This document shows positions 23,778 to 37,500 of a stretch of DNA of 64,000 nt, piece by piece. The notes beneath the pieces were generated by a model. That model saw only the letters and a list, made by a program, of their open reading frames with translations. It was not told the DNA's origin and did not search any database. The stretch spans positions 1,456,001-1,520,000 of the forward strand of contig JAZGTH010000007.1 in NCBI GenBank assembly GCA_036877525.1. Direction: 5' to 3'. Position 1 is the stretch's first letter, and each line of letters starts with the position of its first letter. A program made the translations under genes and the position numbers. This DNA is from Chromobotia macracanthus. Its lineage: Eukaryota; Chordata; Actinopteri; Cypriniformes; Botiidae.

Positions 23778-24650
23778 CTGGATCAAACGTGTCATTTTTG
23801 ATGGCCCTGTATCTGTATGTTTGTGTCTCATGTTTGTCATGTTTATGATATATATTATGATATATATTATATATAGTGTAGGGTTTGTGGTAAATGGAGT
23901 CTTAAATAAGTTACCACAGGCCAGATATGTATGTTTTATTATATGTTTATATCACACACAGTGAGATAATGGACAGGCCTGCTTCTTTTCCTGCACATTT
24001 ATCAATGGTAACACAAGCCTGGAAGTCACCTGAGCTCCTTATTCATTCAACAAGTTGTATCACTTTCCAGGCTTGTGAGTCCCCCAATGGAGAAGCTACT
24101 TGAGTTGAGATGTTAATACAACATTTAAAGAGATTCTCAGAAAGCTGCCTACGGTTCTGTAAAAATAATGTAAAAATACGAAAGACGGTGTTAATAAAGA
24201 TTAACTAGAGAAGTTATGAGCAGCTCTGGTGTGGGTTGACACACCCTAAAGGGAAAATGTTTACATGAAAGATGAACCATAAGCTGTTACCAGCCAATGA
24301 GCCGCCAAGCAAAGTCAGACGTAACTTACTGTTATTGTCTTAAGTTATATTCTTTTGCACCACAAATAAATGTAGCTGCTTGTATCTAAATAAGTGAGAT
24401 ATGTGAGTTTTGATCAGTAAACCAGACAATGCTCTGAACTCATAACAAAGGTCAAGATGTCTGTTTCCGGTTAACAGTAGCTGGCCTGCACAAAGACGTA
24501 CTGTCATCTTCTCAATGCAGGAGAAGATAGAAAGTCTTTCTTCTGAGTTGTTTTTCTCTGTGAAAACTCTTGTGCAGCACACGCCCTTTCCATCAGACAC
24601 CAACAAAACTTTCTATTCCAGAAACTTCCCAACCTACAAATCGTGGCGTT

Positions 24651-24667
24651 TCGCGCCCCCTGCAGGG
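24651..24667 (-). promoter_or_regulatory. CTCF-like motif, minus orientation
   Basis: CCCTGCAGGGGGCGCGA on the minus strand fits the CTCF core. Located between the gls promoter and the nab1 3' end. Confidence 0.5.
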
Positions 24668-25006
24668 AAACGGAGGTATTGCGCTCCGGCTGAAGAAGAT
24701 GCGGCGTGCTGCGCTGCTTCCATCCTGGATTATGATATGAGAGTAACATATTTTATCATGCATTATAATAATAATAATAAAATACAGTAGAAGTAATTCC
24801 ATACTCATGAATCTTTTAATCAATCTGTAATATTGTTTATTATTGAAGGGCTTGTTAAGTTGTTGGAGTTTTTAACTCAGTATTCCACTCGCAGATTTAT
24901 GGGCTGGTTGACATGCATTAATCTCATTCACACGTATATATAACACACTAAAGTAAACCTTGCATGGTAGTTCACTAAACAGCCATCATGGCAGTCCGTC
25001 TCACGT

Positions 25007-25021
25007 CGCCAGGGGGCGCTA
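25007..25021 (+). promoter_or_regulatory. CTCF-like motif, plus orientation
   Basis: CGCCAGGGGGCGCTA on the plus strand, a near-consensus CTCF core, about 350 bp from the minus-strand motif and pointing away from it. Confidence 0.55.
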
Positions 25022-25797
25022 CAGGCCAGCCTTGAACTCATGCAGGGGTCGCATCAGATGCTTACATTTCAGCTGAGATGGAGGTAGAGAGGCAAAAGTT
25101 CCTGACTGTCTTCCAATGGAATTCTGCCAGTGGAATTCTGGAATCAGTCGTGGTCTTCGGTCCTGCTCCTAAAGGGCGGATATAAAGTTCAGCTCCAGCC
25201 TTAATCAAACACACCTGAACCAGCCAACCAAGCTTTCAGGATTGCTTGTGTATATAAGATTTAACGCTCATAATGTGATGTATTTCTGAGTAAAACAGGA
25301 TATTAAACCGGAAAAACTCAACTTTAAACCTTTAATCTACGTTGGCAATTGACTGAATTGTGAATCTGTCAGTATCCACATTAGGAAGACTACATTTTTG
25401 TTCTTTAATAGTGTGCACCAGTGAATCACAACAGGAGCAGCAGGGTCTGTTCTGATTTCATGTTTAATTACACCATGGGGTGAGATAGAGACCTGATCGT
25501 GACACCCCTGAGGGAAGGGTGTCATTCTGAGTCGACTGTGGGCAGTCAGCGGTGTTTATCAGCACAGGGTTTAGACCCACAGAGACACTGCACACGCACA
25601 ACAAAGAGCGGAAGCACAACAGTGAGTGTGTGTGAGTCACGCTACAGTTTCAAAATGTGTAAATATGATGTAGATGCAAATGAATGGAGGTGAAGATGCA
25701 TCAACCCACACATTACCCTCTCTGTCATCTGCCTGTGTCGATGTCATCAAAGGCTAACGGGCCTACTCGAAACCAGACAAGTGCACAGCATTAACAA

Positions 25798-25975
25798 AAT
25801 TTTACACTGTTTACCCGCTGACATTATATTATACCCCACAACTTTACATGGTTTACCCACTGACATCATATTAAACCCCAGAAAATTTACATTGTTTATC
25901 CACTGACATTATATTATACCCCAGAAATGTACATGGTTTATCTGCTGACATTGCTATACCTCACATAGTAAACAA
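25798..25975. repeat. degenerate tandem repeat, about 50-bp unit, 4 copies
   Basis: Recurring order: TTTACA-GGTTTA-CCC-CTGACAT-ATATTATACCCCA, about every 50 bp. Confidence 0.8.
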
Positions 25976-28319
25976 CATACATTCAGGCCTCCATGACAGT
26001 GGGCTGTTTAAAAATTGTTCAAATTGCTATTTAACATTTGTATGTATTGTTTAGGTAGATGCTAATATGGTATTTAAATTCCAACACATCCGGTTTGTAA
26101 GTTTAAGTTTGTCAAAATGTTTCAGGTTAAGATTTACTCACTTTATTCAGTATTATGTCACAAAGCAAATTTTATTTAATATTATGCATTTGAAAGTTAA
26201 AACAATGCATTGTGAAATTTATTTCATTTTACAATGTATTTTAGCTCACATTTCTTTGTGTTGCATTTCTTCTAACAATTCTAATAGCTTTTCTGCTTTT
26301 TACTTATAATCTTAAAAAATATATTATGAATATTTACCAAGAAATAAGCCAGGAAAATTCTATTTCCTGCTAACTCAGATTTATCATGAAGGATTAAGAT
26401 CTTCAGAGCTGCGATCAAAAAACTTTATGGCAGGGGCAGGCCTGTACTCTTTACAATGAACAATTTATGGTTCATACCTTCTTAATATTTCAAAAGTAAT
26501 CCTAAACCAATTGTTTTGTCCAATAACATCTCTTCCTGCCCACAGAAACAAGACATGAGGTTTCAGGGTGAAAAATATTGAGAATCACTGTTTGGAAGAG
26601 CTGAGAAATGAGAATGAAAAGTACTTCACAATCAGACATCCAAAAAATAGAGTTTAATATTCATGTGCTGTATAACAAATTAAATATATTAGTGTCTACA
26701 AAAACAATATGTGTAGGACTACTGTATGCATGTCCTAATGTACCCTCTACTCAAATGTGATGAGAACAAGTTCTACTGACAAATACAGCTGTATCCCACA
26801 GTCCAAAATGCATAAGATTATTATACACAGCAGGTACAAAGATTAGAGAAAGACAGATAATATCTGTAAGTGGTTAGAGAGAGTAACAAGCAAGGAACAA
26901 AGGTAGGCGTCTAGATATGTCTTGCTATATAGGTCGTTGGTAACGGTGTAATCAGTGAGGTCCAATCACATATGAGCTTTTATCATTGTCAAACTGAACA
27001 CTTTTTTGTTTTACCAACAACAAACTGTTTTCCGGTGTCTTGCTATTGCCAAGCCTCATACAACTTCCAAATCTCGTTTTCCAGTCCGTTCCAAAAACAC
27101 ATGTCCACCATTAAACAGTGCTCAGTTAACTGACCACCATAATGTGGAATGTAAACTAAGGCAAAAAGTTAAACATACAGATAAATGTTTACACAATCGT
27201 CAGATCTTCAATAATTCACCACTCTAACGCTCATCTTTATCATACGTAACGTCCTGTAATCTCCGTGAACAGATTACCACCACACTTGCCACTCGCTTAT
27301 CACATTTTCATAAATATATTTAAAATGGCACTTAAATTAAGAGTTTGCATACTTAAGATCTCTTTAGTCTCTGAAAGCAATTCTTTAAAAAAAATTAAAG
27401 CACGGACGACATCACATATTCCCTCGAAATACTTGAGTGTTTGATCAGGACTTTAAAATCGGTCTCTTGTATCGACAGAGAGAGGTATTTGTCATTGACA
27501 CAAATACAGATTATTTAACAGCTTGACCGGTACAACACAAACACAGAACTGTGGAAAACCTGATTATTCTGTGCCTACTTCACCTTACATGGTACTACAG
27601 AAACAGAAAGAGTGTAACTCAAGGCCAAACCAATAAAAGGCATATCGTACGATACAAGTCTAACAAAAAACACAAATCACCACTGAAAAACATGAGAAAT
27701 GTGGAGCAGTACGATGCAAATTCTAAAAACGGCTTTAGAATAAAACACTAGTGCACATCAGTTTCACATACATTTGCACGTTAGTCGAATCTAAGACTAT
27801 GTTTACACTAATAAACAGAGCAGAAATACTGTACAGATAATGTTCTTAAGACTGGGACAACTAGACACTTTCACTGAGTTAAATGACAACAGCTACCCGG
27901 TATTGCTCTACGACTATATATCTAAACTTACAATACATTGATTATGTGATTACATTAAAGACTGGAATGATGCGGTAATGATGCTGTTTTAAAACCCAGT
28001 CGTTTGCTAATGTGTTTTTGAACTATATACAGTACTGTTTTTCAAAGACATGCTTTTCTGTAATTAGCATTTTGTTGGTATGACTCCTAAGAATGAAATA
28101 TATTATTTGTGCTTAGTATTAACAATCAGAATAAATCAAGCATTACTATTCATTCAAGATAAAACCAGAAGTCTGGATCAAAGATTTCAGTGTTTAAATA
28201 GCAATGTGTGAGTACCACAGGTTCCCTCTGCTAGTAAAGTCAACCATAGCACCATAGTAGAGACTTTTCAATTCAGAGTCATTATCAGAAACTCTGACAG
28301 AGAAAAAGTCAGCTACCTA

Positions 28320-28610
28320 AACTCCCTTAAACATCCTGTGACATCAAAAATGACGTCTTTCTATATGGGAAAACCGACCAAAATTATTGATGACTCATCT
28401 TGCACTGCACATGTTCAGCCAATCAAATGCTCTCACACCACCTGTAACTATAGCAAGTAGCAAACTATGGCTGTGATGTAACAAAAGCCTATTGGCTATT
28501 CTGTGATGTAACTAAAGCCTATTGGCTATTCTGTGATGTAACTAAAGCCTATTGGCTATTCTGTGATGTAACTAAAGCCTGTTGGCTAAAAAACCAGCAT
28601 AAGCCCCTCT
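28320..28610 (+). repeat. dispersed repeat C, copy 1
   Basis: Shares GACGTCTTT, CCAATCAAATGCTCTC and CCTATTGGCTATT words with the reverse complement of 43870-44105. Confidence 0.65.
28471..28587. repeat. 30-bp tandem repeat, 4 copies
   Basis: Four head-to-tail copies, each with TGTGATGTAACTAAAGCC followed by TATTGGCTATT. The copy inside repeat C at 43.9 kb has essentially one unit, so the expansion is local. Confidence 0.95.
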
Positions 28611-29140
28611 CACAGAAAAGAAAACTGTGCTTGTCAAGTGATTTCACAAGAGCTTAAGGGAAATTCATTTCAAGAGGCTCACTTAAATAGGTGACAACTA
28701 ACAGCTGCGTACTGTTAAAAGTATAAGACAACAACACGCCCCCTCCCTGTTCCATTTTTTACATGCATTCATATATACATACAACACATACTGTATTTAA
28801 ATAACATTGTTTTTAAACAGACATTTTCTATGTACAAATAGAGAACTTCATGGTCCATGCTGATAAGAGCTAGAACATGAGGAGAAAAACAAGTATGGAG
28901 AGCTAGTAAACAACAAAGAGAATTAAACGAGTCAGTGACAGCACAAACAGTGTGGATCTACTCAAGAGAATGCAAATAAGGGCTCTAGGTGCTTTGGCAA
29001 AAACAAAAAAGGTGAGAAACTAAAACTCTATTTTTGAGGCAACATTGGTTGTTAAGGCTCTACTGTAGTTGTGCTTAGTTAGTATACACTGACAGACAAC
29101 ATATGTTGTTACAGGTTTGAAATGAAATAATTCATGGCTG

Positions 29141-29223
29141 CTATCTGGAGTCCTCTGGTTCTGTTTTGATGGTCTTCTTCTCAGAGAGATTGAGGACACG
29201 TGAAGAGGCATCTCCTCCGTTTT
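29141..29223 (-). CDS. nab1: nab1 last coding exon and stop
   Basis: Encodes NGGDASSRVLNLSEKKTIKT and EPEDSR with TAG at 29143-29141. The end matches human LEKKVIKTEPEDSR; IKTEPED is a consensus SUMO-acceptor context. Confidence 0.95.
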
Positions 29224-31282
29224 CTGGAAAAGGAGCAATGTTCTGGATTACAGAAAGCCTGTGTGTTGTCAATGACAAATATATGAGTAGATGTTTCTCT
29301 TAGTCAGTTATCGATTATGTTTATGATTCTTGAATATGTAACGTGTGAGAAAATCAACATCCACTGTAAGGTGTCCTTACACAATTTTTTTAAATTGAAT
29401 TATATTTATTATCAGTATTTCTCATGCTTTGTCCACCATCTTGGGTGGATTGTTTATGCTGCTTGCCTTCTCTTCAAATGATGTATGCGCTGCTGCCTTA
29501 AAATCTGGCCAAAAGACGATATCCTTTTGAAAGACTTTTGAGTTAGAACATGTCTAAGCTGCCTTAAAATGGCTTTTGGAACAGAGCCAGGGTGTGTGTG
29601 TGTGTGGTCCTAGTATTCACTATGTTATGGGGACCAAATGTCCCCACAAGTGTAATATTAATGAAGTGTAGTAACATTAGTACATTTTGACATTGTGGGG
29701 ACATTTAAGGTCCCCCACCTGAATGATTTTTTAAAAAATATGAAATGGCATACAGTAAATAAATCATTACATTTATGGAATGTCTCCATAAAACATAAAA
29801 ACCCAATGTGTGTGTGAGAGAGAGATTAGTATATATTTTTTAATACACACCTGTGGCCCCTGATGTCTTGCTCTCTGTATTAGCTTGGTGATGCCGCTTT
29901 AGCTCATTGGCCAGCTGCTTTCCAAGAGGCGTGTCTCCTTCAGATGCACTTGTCCTCTGATTGGTCACCCTCAGATTTAGTGGCCTCTCTCCTTTAAAGA
30001 TACACACACATAAACAAGCATAATGTAAGAGCGCATGCCATGCAATAAACCAAACCTGTCAGTTTAACTCCTGTTTACATCGCTAGTACATGTTCTCAGA
30101 ATGTTGGCTAATGTTCTGTGAAAGTTCTTTCAAAGTAATCAAAAACCTTCTTGCAGTAATGTTAGTAGAATGTTTCTTTACATTATATATTATATATCAA
30201 AAACGTTAACCTTAAGTAGTTAGTGTAACGTTTTAAACTTACAGAATTAAAATGTTAGAATAACGTTCTTATAACTAAGCAGCAATGTTAATACAAAGTC
30301 TGCAAAAGTGGACGTTTTAAACATTCCTAGAGCTTTAAATAAATAACATTTGCAATGTTTTTGTTACATAACAGAAACATTATGGAAATGTTCTTACAAC
30401 CTAAAACTGTAAGGTGGGTTACATCCATTACTAAGCTCTGCGTTACAGGCTAATGCTACGAGACAAGCATCCCGCCTACCAGAAACACTCAACACAAAGC
30501 TCTCACGCTCGCATGCAACTGATCTTCATTCGATATGAGCACACCTTTTCTTCCACACACACGTCGCTGCAGCCCGAGGACAAAGGATGCATCCGCTGAT
30601 AACAGCTTTACACCTTCCCATCTGCTGTCTGCTGCCTTCACACATCACATTAACCTTTTCTCTCTCTGGCTGAATGATCTCATTTGTGTCTGTTCACAGT
30701 ATCAGAAGAGCACAACGCCATGAGTCATGCCTTCAGTTTTTACCAGTGCTGGAGATCTAACACAAGGAATTCTTTGTAAAAACATTAAAACATGAACATA
30801 ATCATTAATCATGACCTGTGATCCACAAGGAGTTTCACTGCTGTCAGCACAATTCAAGTCTGAAATCAAACCTGCGTGATTGTGAAGGTATAATCTTGAA
30901 CATATTAAGGAGATGGTTTTGTGTGGACTGTAGATTAGCGGTAATCTTATGTTCATGATATCTGCCACAAAATAAACCACAAAAACAATTTATTTGCATA
31001 CATGTTAGGGGCCTCTCTCATCATAAATCAGAACAATTTATATGCCATGACGTTACAGTCATATATTTACTTTAAATCTGTGATGTTTAATTAGCAACAG
31101 CTTTGTTTTTTTATTTTTTTTATAAAACAGTCAGGGCCAGAGAGGAATAGATTAAGTTCTCAGCTAATTCTCGCTTTTTTCCTTACACTACCTCTCTCTC
31201 TCTCTCTCTCTCTCCCTCCCTCCCTCTCTCTCTCTCTCCCTCCCTCCCTCCCTCTCCTCTCCCTCCCTCTCTCTCTCTCTCT

Positions 31283-31327
<45 letters not shown>

Positions 31328-34078
31328 CCTCCCTCCCTTCCGCTCTCTCTCTCTCTCTCTCCCTCCCCTCTCTCTCTCTCTCTCCCTCGCTCCCGCTCCC
31401 TCTCTCTCGCTCCCACTCCCTCTCGCTCGCTCCCTCTCTCTCTCTCTCTAACTCTCTCTTTCTCTCGCTCTCCCTCTCTCTCGCTCTGCCTCTCTCTCTC
31501 TCGCTCCCTCTCTCTCTCGCTCCCTCTCTGCAGATCTCATACACCCACTCTGGAGTTTTGAGAACACATGAGATATTAGGAGCTGAGAGAGATCATGTAC
31601 TCACAGAGTTCATGAAGGAGGGATTTTCAGAGCTGGGGGGAGCACTCTGTTAGCACAGTGTGAAATCATAAATCAGGACAACAAATTATTATCATAAATA
31701 CTGAGCACAGTGTCACATTAAACTGGAGCAGATATAAAGACTGCAGTTTTATTTCTTCTAACAGAGCTATAACAATACAGAGAGCAATCCAGTAGCAGCC
31801 CAAGTTCTCACTTGCTTGGCTCTTGGATCTTTGTTTATAGGTAATTATTTGTCACACTGCTAACTTGGAAGTTGTGACCCACGTTAGAGAGTCAGACTTG
31901 CAACCAGAAGGTTGCTGTTTGATTCCCAACATCAGCAGGAAACAACTGAGGTGCTTTTGAGCAAGGCCCGTTACCCCCAACTGCTTCCTTTTCACTCTCT
32001 CTGAGAGAGAAGCCTGCCCTTTAAATATAGGTCAAAAATACTTTATTGACAAGAGACAAGACTACTGAACAATAAACAGAAGTAGTCTAGCAACAGCCTC
32101 ACAACCAATACACAGCATTGTATATCAATGTTATAAAATCCATATCAGCAAGTCTGAACTTTGTAATGCAAAAGCCTTTACATTTGTACAATCATGTGCT
32201 GTGATGCAGATAATGAGCACTCAGATTCACTGTACAGGCAGTAATTATTCTCCTGTACCTTCCACCACAAGGGTCAAAATGAACCACAATCAGGCAGCAT
32301 CAGGATTACCAGCCGAACACAAAGCTCTGTTCATATTTCCACCCATCACCCTCCCCTCCTGACACCCACCCCGCCTCCGCCTGCAGCTGCCAGATGAGCC
32401 CCTGAAATGAAAGTGCCGACCAGAAACGAGAAGAAAACAGCCTGGAACAGGTGATGCAAGCTACTGAATTATCTGAGAAACTAAATGCTCTACTGATTCT
32501 TTCTACTGTTCAATGTGTACAAAAACAACCTGGATGGTCAATCAAGTATGAATAACAGTAACTGTTGTCTGTCAGAGACTGTGAAAGTGAATTTCTCTCT
32601 GCAACTGGTCTACATTCTGTGATCTGTATCAGTAGATCTCAACCAGCTTTGCTTTTGGCTATAAGAACGTTAGTCAAACATTTTTTAATTCTGTAACATT
32701 TTTAAAATGCACCTGCTACAAGATAAAACAATAACAGCATATTTAATAAAGCACAAAGTCACCCTGCTGTTCAGCACTCTTATCAGTGGAGACCCCGTTG
32801 GTGTTTGGTCTCTCTCCGCTGTGTTTGTAGGGTCCTGGTGGAACCCTCCACTCCAGAGCCTGCAGTCTGTCCCGCGCCTCAGCATCATGCAGGATCTCCA
32901 TCTGCTTGGCCAACAGACGCTCCAGCTGAACCTGTAATATGTACAACAGTAGGGAGTCAGACGAGCGGATGTGCAGAGCATCATATGGTACGTACGGTGT
33001 GACAGAAAGCATTTCCAATATTCATCATTCACAAACATAATGCAACCACATGATGCAAAACAAAACTAACCGTAAACAAACCCGAGAAACATCTGATGAG
33101 AATCGAAACTCTGCGTTCACATTTGAACGTGAATCTGGATTTACAGTCAGGTTTTAGGATGAATATAATACAGTAATGTTTTCTCTTTACATTTACAAAG
33201 AGAAAATGTGCTTCTGTGATTAGGATTATTATGAGAACTTCACAAGTCAATTTTTACCACTAACAACATCTACATATGCAACAGCTAGCTTGTGCAGATC
33301 TGTCATGTTCTTGCTAAATAACTTTTCTGTTTATTTTTAACCAAAAAAAGTTACGGACTGCAGCTTTAATAGTTGAACACAAAAGCGGCATGATGAACTG
33401 ATGTTTCTGACACATGCATTGTGTCGGTCTGAGTCTAAATCTGTTGAGAAGAGGAGACAGAGAAAGAACAGAGAAGACAGTCCAGAGCAGTTTAATTGCT
33501 CAGGCGTCGCTCATACACAGCTCAGGAGACATGATGTATTCTCAGTGCTGACATTAGCATAACTATGTGAACATAAACTGCTGTCATAGCAGAGCAGCAA
33601 TTTCAAGAGATTCTTTTAAATGTATTTATGATTCTTTGTCTCCGTTTTGACAGAACAATGACTGAAAATCCAGTTGGGTTGTCACAGCTTTATAAAGTTA
33701 ACTTATATCACCTCCCAAAATACACAGGCCCGTGATGGCCAGAGTAATCCAAGAACCCAAAAGACTCTAGAGCTAAAAATTGATTTAAATGACAACAGTA
33801 TAGTCCACATATTATGGTATTTAAAGAAAAGCTGATATTATGATGATATATTATGAGTTACCACTGACAACATGAAACTACTGTGTGTTTGAGATACTAA
33901 AAAGATCTCCACGACCTCCACACAGGACTCAAACTAGGTGAAACTAGGTTGACCCAAACTGGGTCATATGATGAGCAGGAGGGCAGGAGAACTGTAGAAC
34001 TGCTTAGACCAGAGTGAGACGTGTGGTGGTAGACAGACATAAAGATGGAGTCAGCCAGGCGCCTGAGAGCATTCCTCT

Positions 34079-34143
<65 letters not shown>

Positions 34144-34458
34144 CACACACTACACACACTACACACACTACACACTCATAAACACACACACACTACACAC
34201 ATAAACACACCACACACACACACAGTCATAATGCAGTCAGTCACCTGGATGCTCCGCCCAGCTGTCTCCTCTCCTTTAGATCTTGCATGGGCTAGCTGCT
34301 CTTTTAGGGTCTCCTGGCGCATGTGAATCGCCTGCAGCGCCTCCTGAAGGTCAAAACACCCCTCCTGCAGACCAACAGCGTGAATTATTACATCTAATTG
34401 ATCTTTGTTTCGTAACAATTCTGTGTTCCATTGCTCAGCCAAACTGATAATGTTTCAG

Positions 34459-34528
<70 letters not shown>

Positions 34529-37500
34529 AATAAGCATTAACAAAATAGCAAAAACATTGTTTGATAACTTCAAGAGAACATTTTTAGGACTTTTAGAGAA
34601 CGTTAGCCAACATTCGGAGATTGTTCAGTGTTAACTGGGAAGCTGGTTGAAATACAGACAAACAGCGCAATGTTCTGTTCCACAAAGCCGAATGTTTCTA
34701 ATCTCTCTAATAGTGCACATTTTACTCTTAGAAATCATATATGTGATGGTTAAAAATTTATATGAATAAACCCCACACTGGAAGGTGATATCTGAAAAAC
34801 CCTGAAAAATTCCACGAGATGCTGCAAACCTCAAGCAAAGCATTTCAAACATACAATTCCAACAAACGCCGAGTAATATGTTTCTTTTCTCCGAAGCAAA
34901 AGGTCACATGACACTTTATAAATGTCATTCCACTTTAAATTCCCCTCAGGATGAGTTCTGTATAAAACGAGGTGTAATCAACAGACGGATGGATTAGCAA
35001 ACAGAACATTTTGTGCGTTGTACCTCCACGTCTAAATTATTACAAGAGGGAAAACTCCAAATGTTTACATCTGCCACCATGGCAACAAACTACGCAAAAC
35101 ATTCCACTCTTTTCACTACTGGTTGGGTGTTGGATGTGAGGTGGAGAGGTGACTGTTAATAACAGTTTTGACGCAAGTTTGATAACACTCATGCAGCAAC
35201 AATGAAGTCACGAGCCACTCCTAGAAGTCAAAGATCTTCTCTTCCGTGACACGGAGGCCGGTCTTACAGAGATCAGAGACAAAGGTGTGAGTGCACGTCT
35301 GTTTGCCTGCATGTATACGCATGTGCCTTCAAATGCAGCCTCTTTTCACCTTGTGGTATCTGCGCAAATGCATGGGCGTGGGTGATTCCGAGTGCACCCA
35401 CGGAATGATGTCACTTCGACATCAAGAATACAGGTAGGTGTGCAACTGATCTCATTTGGACCATGTCTGGGTGCATGTGGGCGGCCGCCTTGTTCTAACT
35501 GGTGAGTTTGGGAGTGTGGTGTGGGCAGAGTCGAGGCCAGACAAGGACAGTGTATGTGGAGGGGCGTGTTTTTCATTGAAGGCACATTAGCTGTACTATT
35601 AACTGTAAAATCTTAAATTGTTAAATATGGAAAATCCACTCATGCAATTCGGAGCTTAATTTACTGCATCTTAAAATTTTGCAATTCAAAGAACATCCGA
35701 ACTAACAATTCTAGGTTGTAAGAACGTTTCCCTAACATTTCCATTAAGTAACAAAAACATTAAAAATGTTATTCTGAATGTTCTGTAAACGTTCAAAATA
35801 TCCAGTTTTTTAGACGTTGTATTAACATTACTGCTTGATTATAAGAACATTATTCAAACTTTTTTAAATTCCGTAATGTTTTTAAAATGTTTCACTAACA
35901 ACTTAAGAACAACGTTTTAGATAGAACAAAAGGTTAAAAAAAATAGGAAATTTCCTAACAAAATAGGAAAAAAGGTTCCTCTAACAATACTGCAAGAAGA
36001 ATTTTGATAACTTTGAGAGAACATTTCTGAGAACATTCCCACACATTGTTAGAACATTGTTAGCTGGGATGAACCAAATTAACTTCACCTAACCATTCAA
36101 CAGTGTTGGGGAGCCACTAACTAAAAGAAGAGATGGGACTAACTTTTCTAGGTTTTGCAGAAGTGTGACAGAAGTTCAGCTGTAGCTTTTCCTGTAATGA
36201 GCAACTCTTTCCAACAAGCAGCAGAGAAGAGCAACTAAACTCTAACTGAGATCCTCATTGTTTTGTGCCAGATAAAACAGGTCTGTTAATGAAGTTTATC
36301 ATCTGTTGGTTATATATTTATAAAGATATTGCCCCCCTTTCAATAACTTACATGTAGATGCCTATTTTTTTGTAACTTGCAGCGTAGCTAACTTTAAAGT
36401 TGCAATCAGTTACTTGCAGAGTTATTTTCTTAACATGACACGTTTAAATTCAAATTGCTGAAGAGCAAGACACTTTACTTTTATGAAACTTCACCTGGTT
36501 GTAAAATTGTATACAGTACCCGCACATGTGATATAGTAGCCTGATCTTCTTCTTTCTGTTTACAGACAGACATTTCCTGCAAAATCTGACTTGACCTCTT
36601 AAATTATAAATCATTATTGTAAAGCAGTTTTATTTAAACTGCAGCTTTAAATAATCAGTAGCTTGTAGTTATGGGAAAGCTATTTTAAAAAACGGCAGCT
36701 TCCCCATCACTTCAGTTCATTCTCAGTGTGAACATTATTTAAACTGACATCAAATGCAATATAAAGTGAGTAACAATGCAAATTAGGGGGAAATACTCAG
36801 TACTCAGATACTCTTGCCACTGTCTGAAAGTGATGCACAACACATACTCATTTCTCATTAGAGGCTGAGTGGGCAATAACCTCTGATTTTCCATGATGGT
36901 CACATGTCTGTGCCCATTCGTGGGCTAAACCAGGGCAGGGGTGAGCGGGGTAAACACCTGCTCTGCTGGAGACACCAGCCCAGCCCATAGCATTGATGTG
37001 GGATGTTAGAATTTTCCAGAAGATCTGACGACTGGACAATGATCAAATATGTCACAAGAGAGCCATGAATGGACAGCTGCCATAGAGCACAAAAGACTCT
37101 TTAGCAAACCGCACACCAGCACAACCACTACATGAAGGGCCACATACAGCGGAGAGAAAAACCACAGACATATAACTTATGGAAAATTATGATCGTGGGC
37201 TTGCTAAATATAAACTTAAGGTGTGATCGAGGGAGTGGGTTTGCGAACATTAGCGCTTTGTAACTTCTGCGTGCTGAACTTTGACCTTTCCCCTACATCA
37301 TGACATGGAATCCTGATGGAGCTGCCCCACACGCTCCTGCAAACCCCTCCCACGCAGCTCAGCATGCAGACAGGCAGCTATGCAAACAAAAGCCACTGGA
37401 CCCACCCAGCGTCAGTCTTGCCTCCTACCCGTTTCCTTGCATGCTGCCGTCAGTGGTGCATTAGTAAGAAACCCACTTGAGAAATTCCACTGAAACCTTT

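Larger units (their letters stand above)
23800..26640. other. gls-nab1 intergenic spacer
   Basis: No coding exon recognised. Holds a TA-rich patch near 23.85 kb, AAT repeat near 24.77 kb, the two CTCF-like motifs, and a degenerate tandem array of about 50-bp units at 25798-25975. Minus-strand AATAAA at 26171-26176 and 26142-26147 could end nab1. Confidence 0.6.
26653..29140 (-). other. nab1: probable nab1 3' UTR
   Basis: About 2.5 kb after the nab1 stop without coding potential. Candidate ends on the minus strand are ATTAAA at 26658-26653 and AATAAA at 26176-26171. Includes a 30-bp tandem repeat at 28471-28587 and a dispersed repeat shared with 43.9-44.1 kb. Confidence 0.4.

Noticed and set aside
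31183..31544. Arg/Glu/Gly-rich open frames
   Set aside because: Produced by the polypurine tract; no conserved domain.
31605..31633. Possible nab1 microexon with good acceptor and GTGAGT donor
   Set aside because: Including it introduces a stop, while joining 32763 directly to 29991 restores the conserved GERPLNLR sequence.
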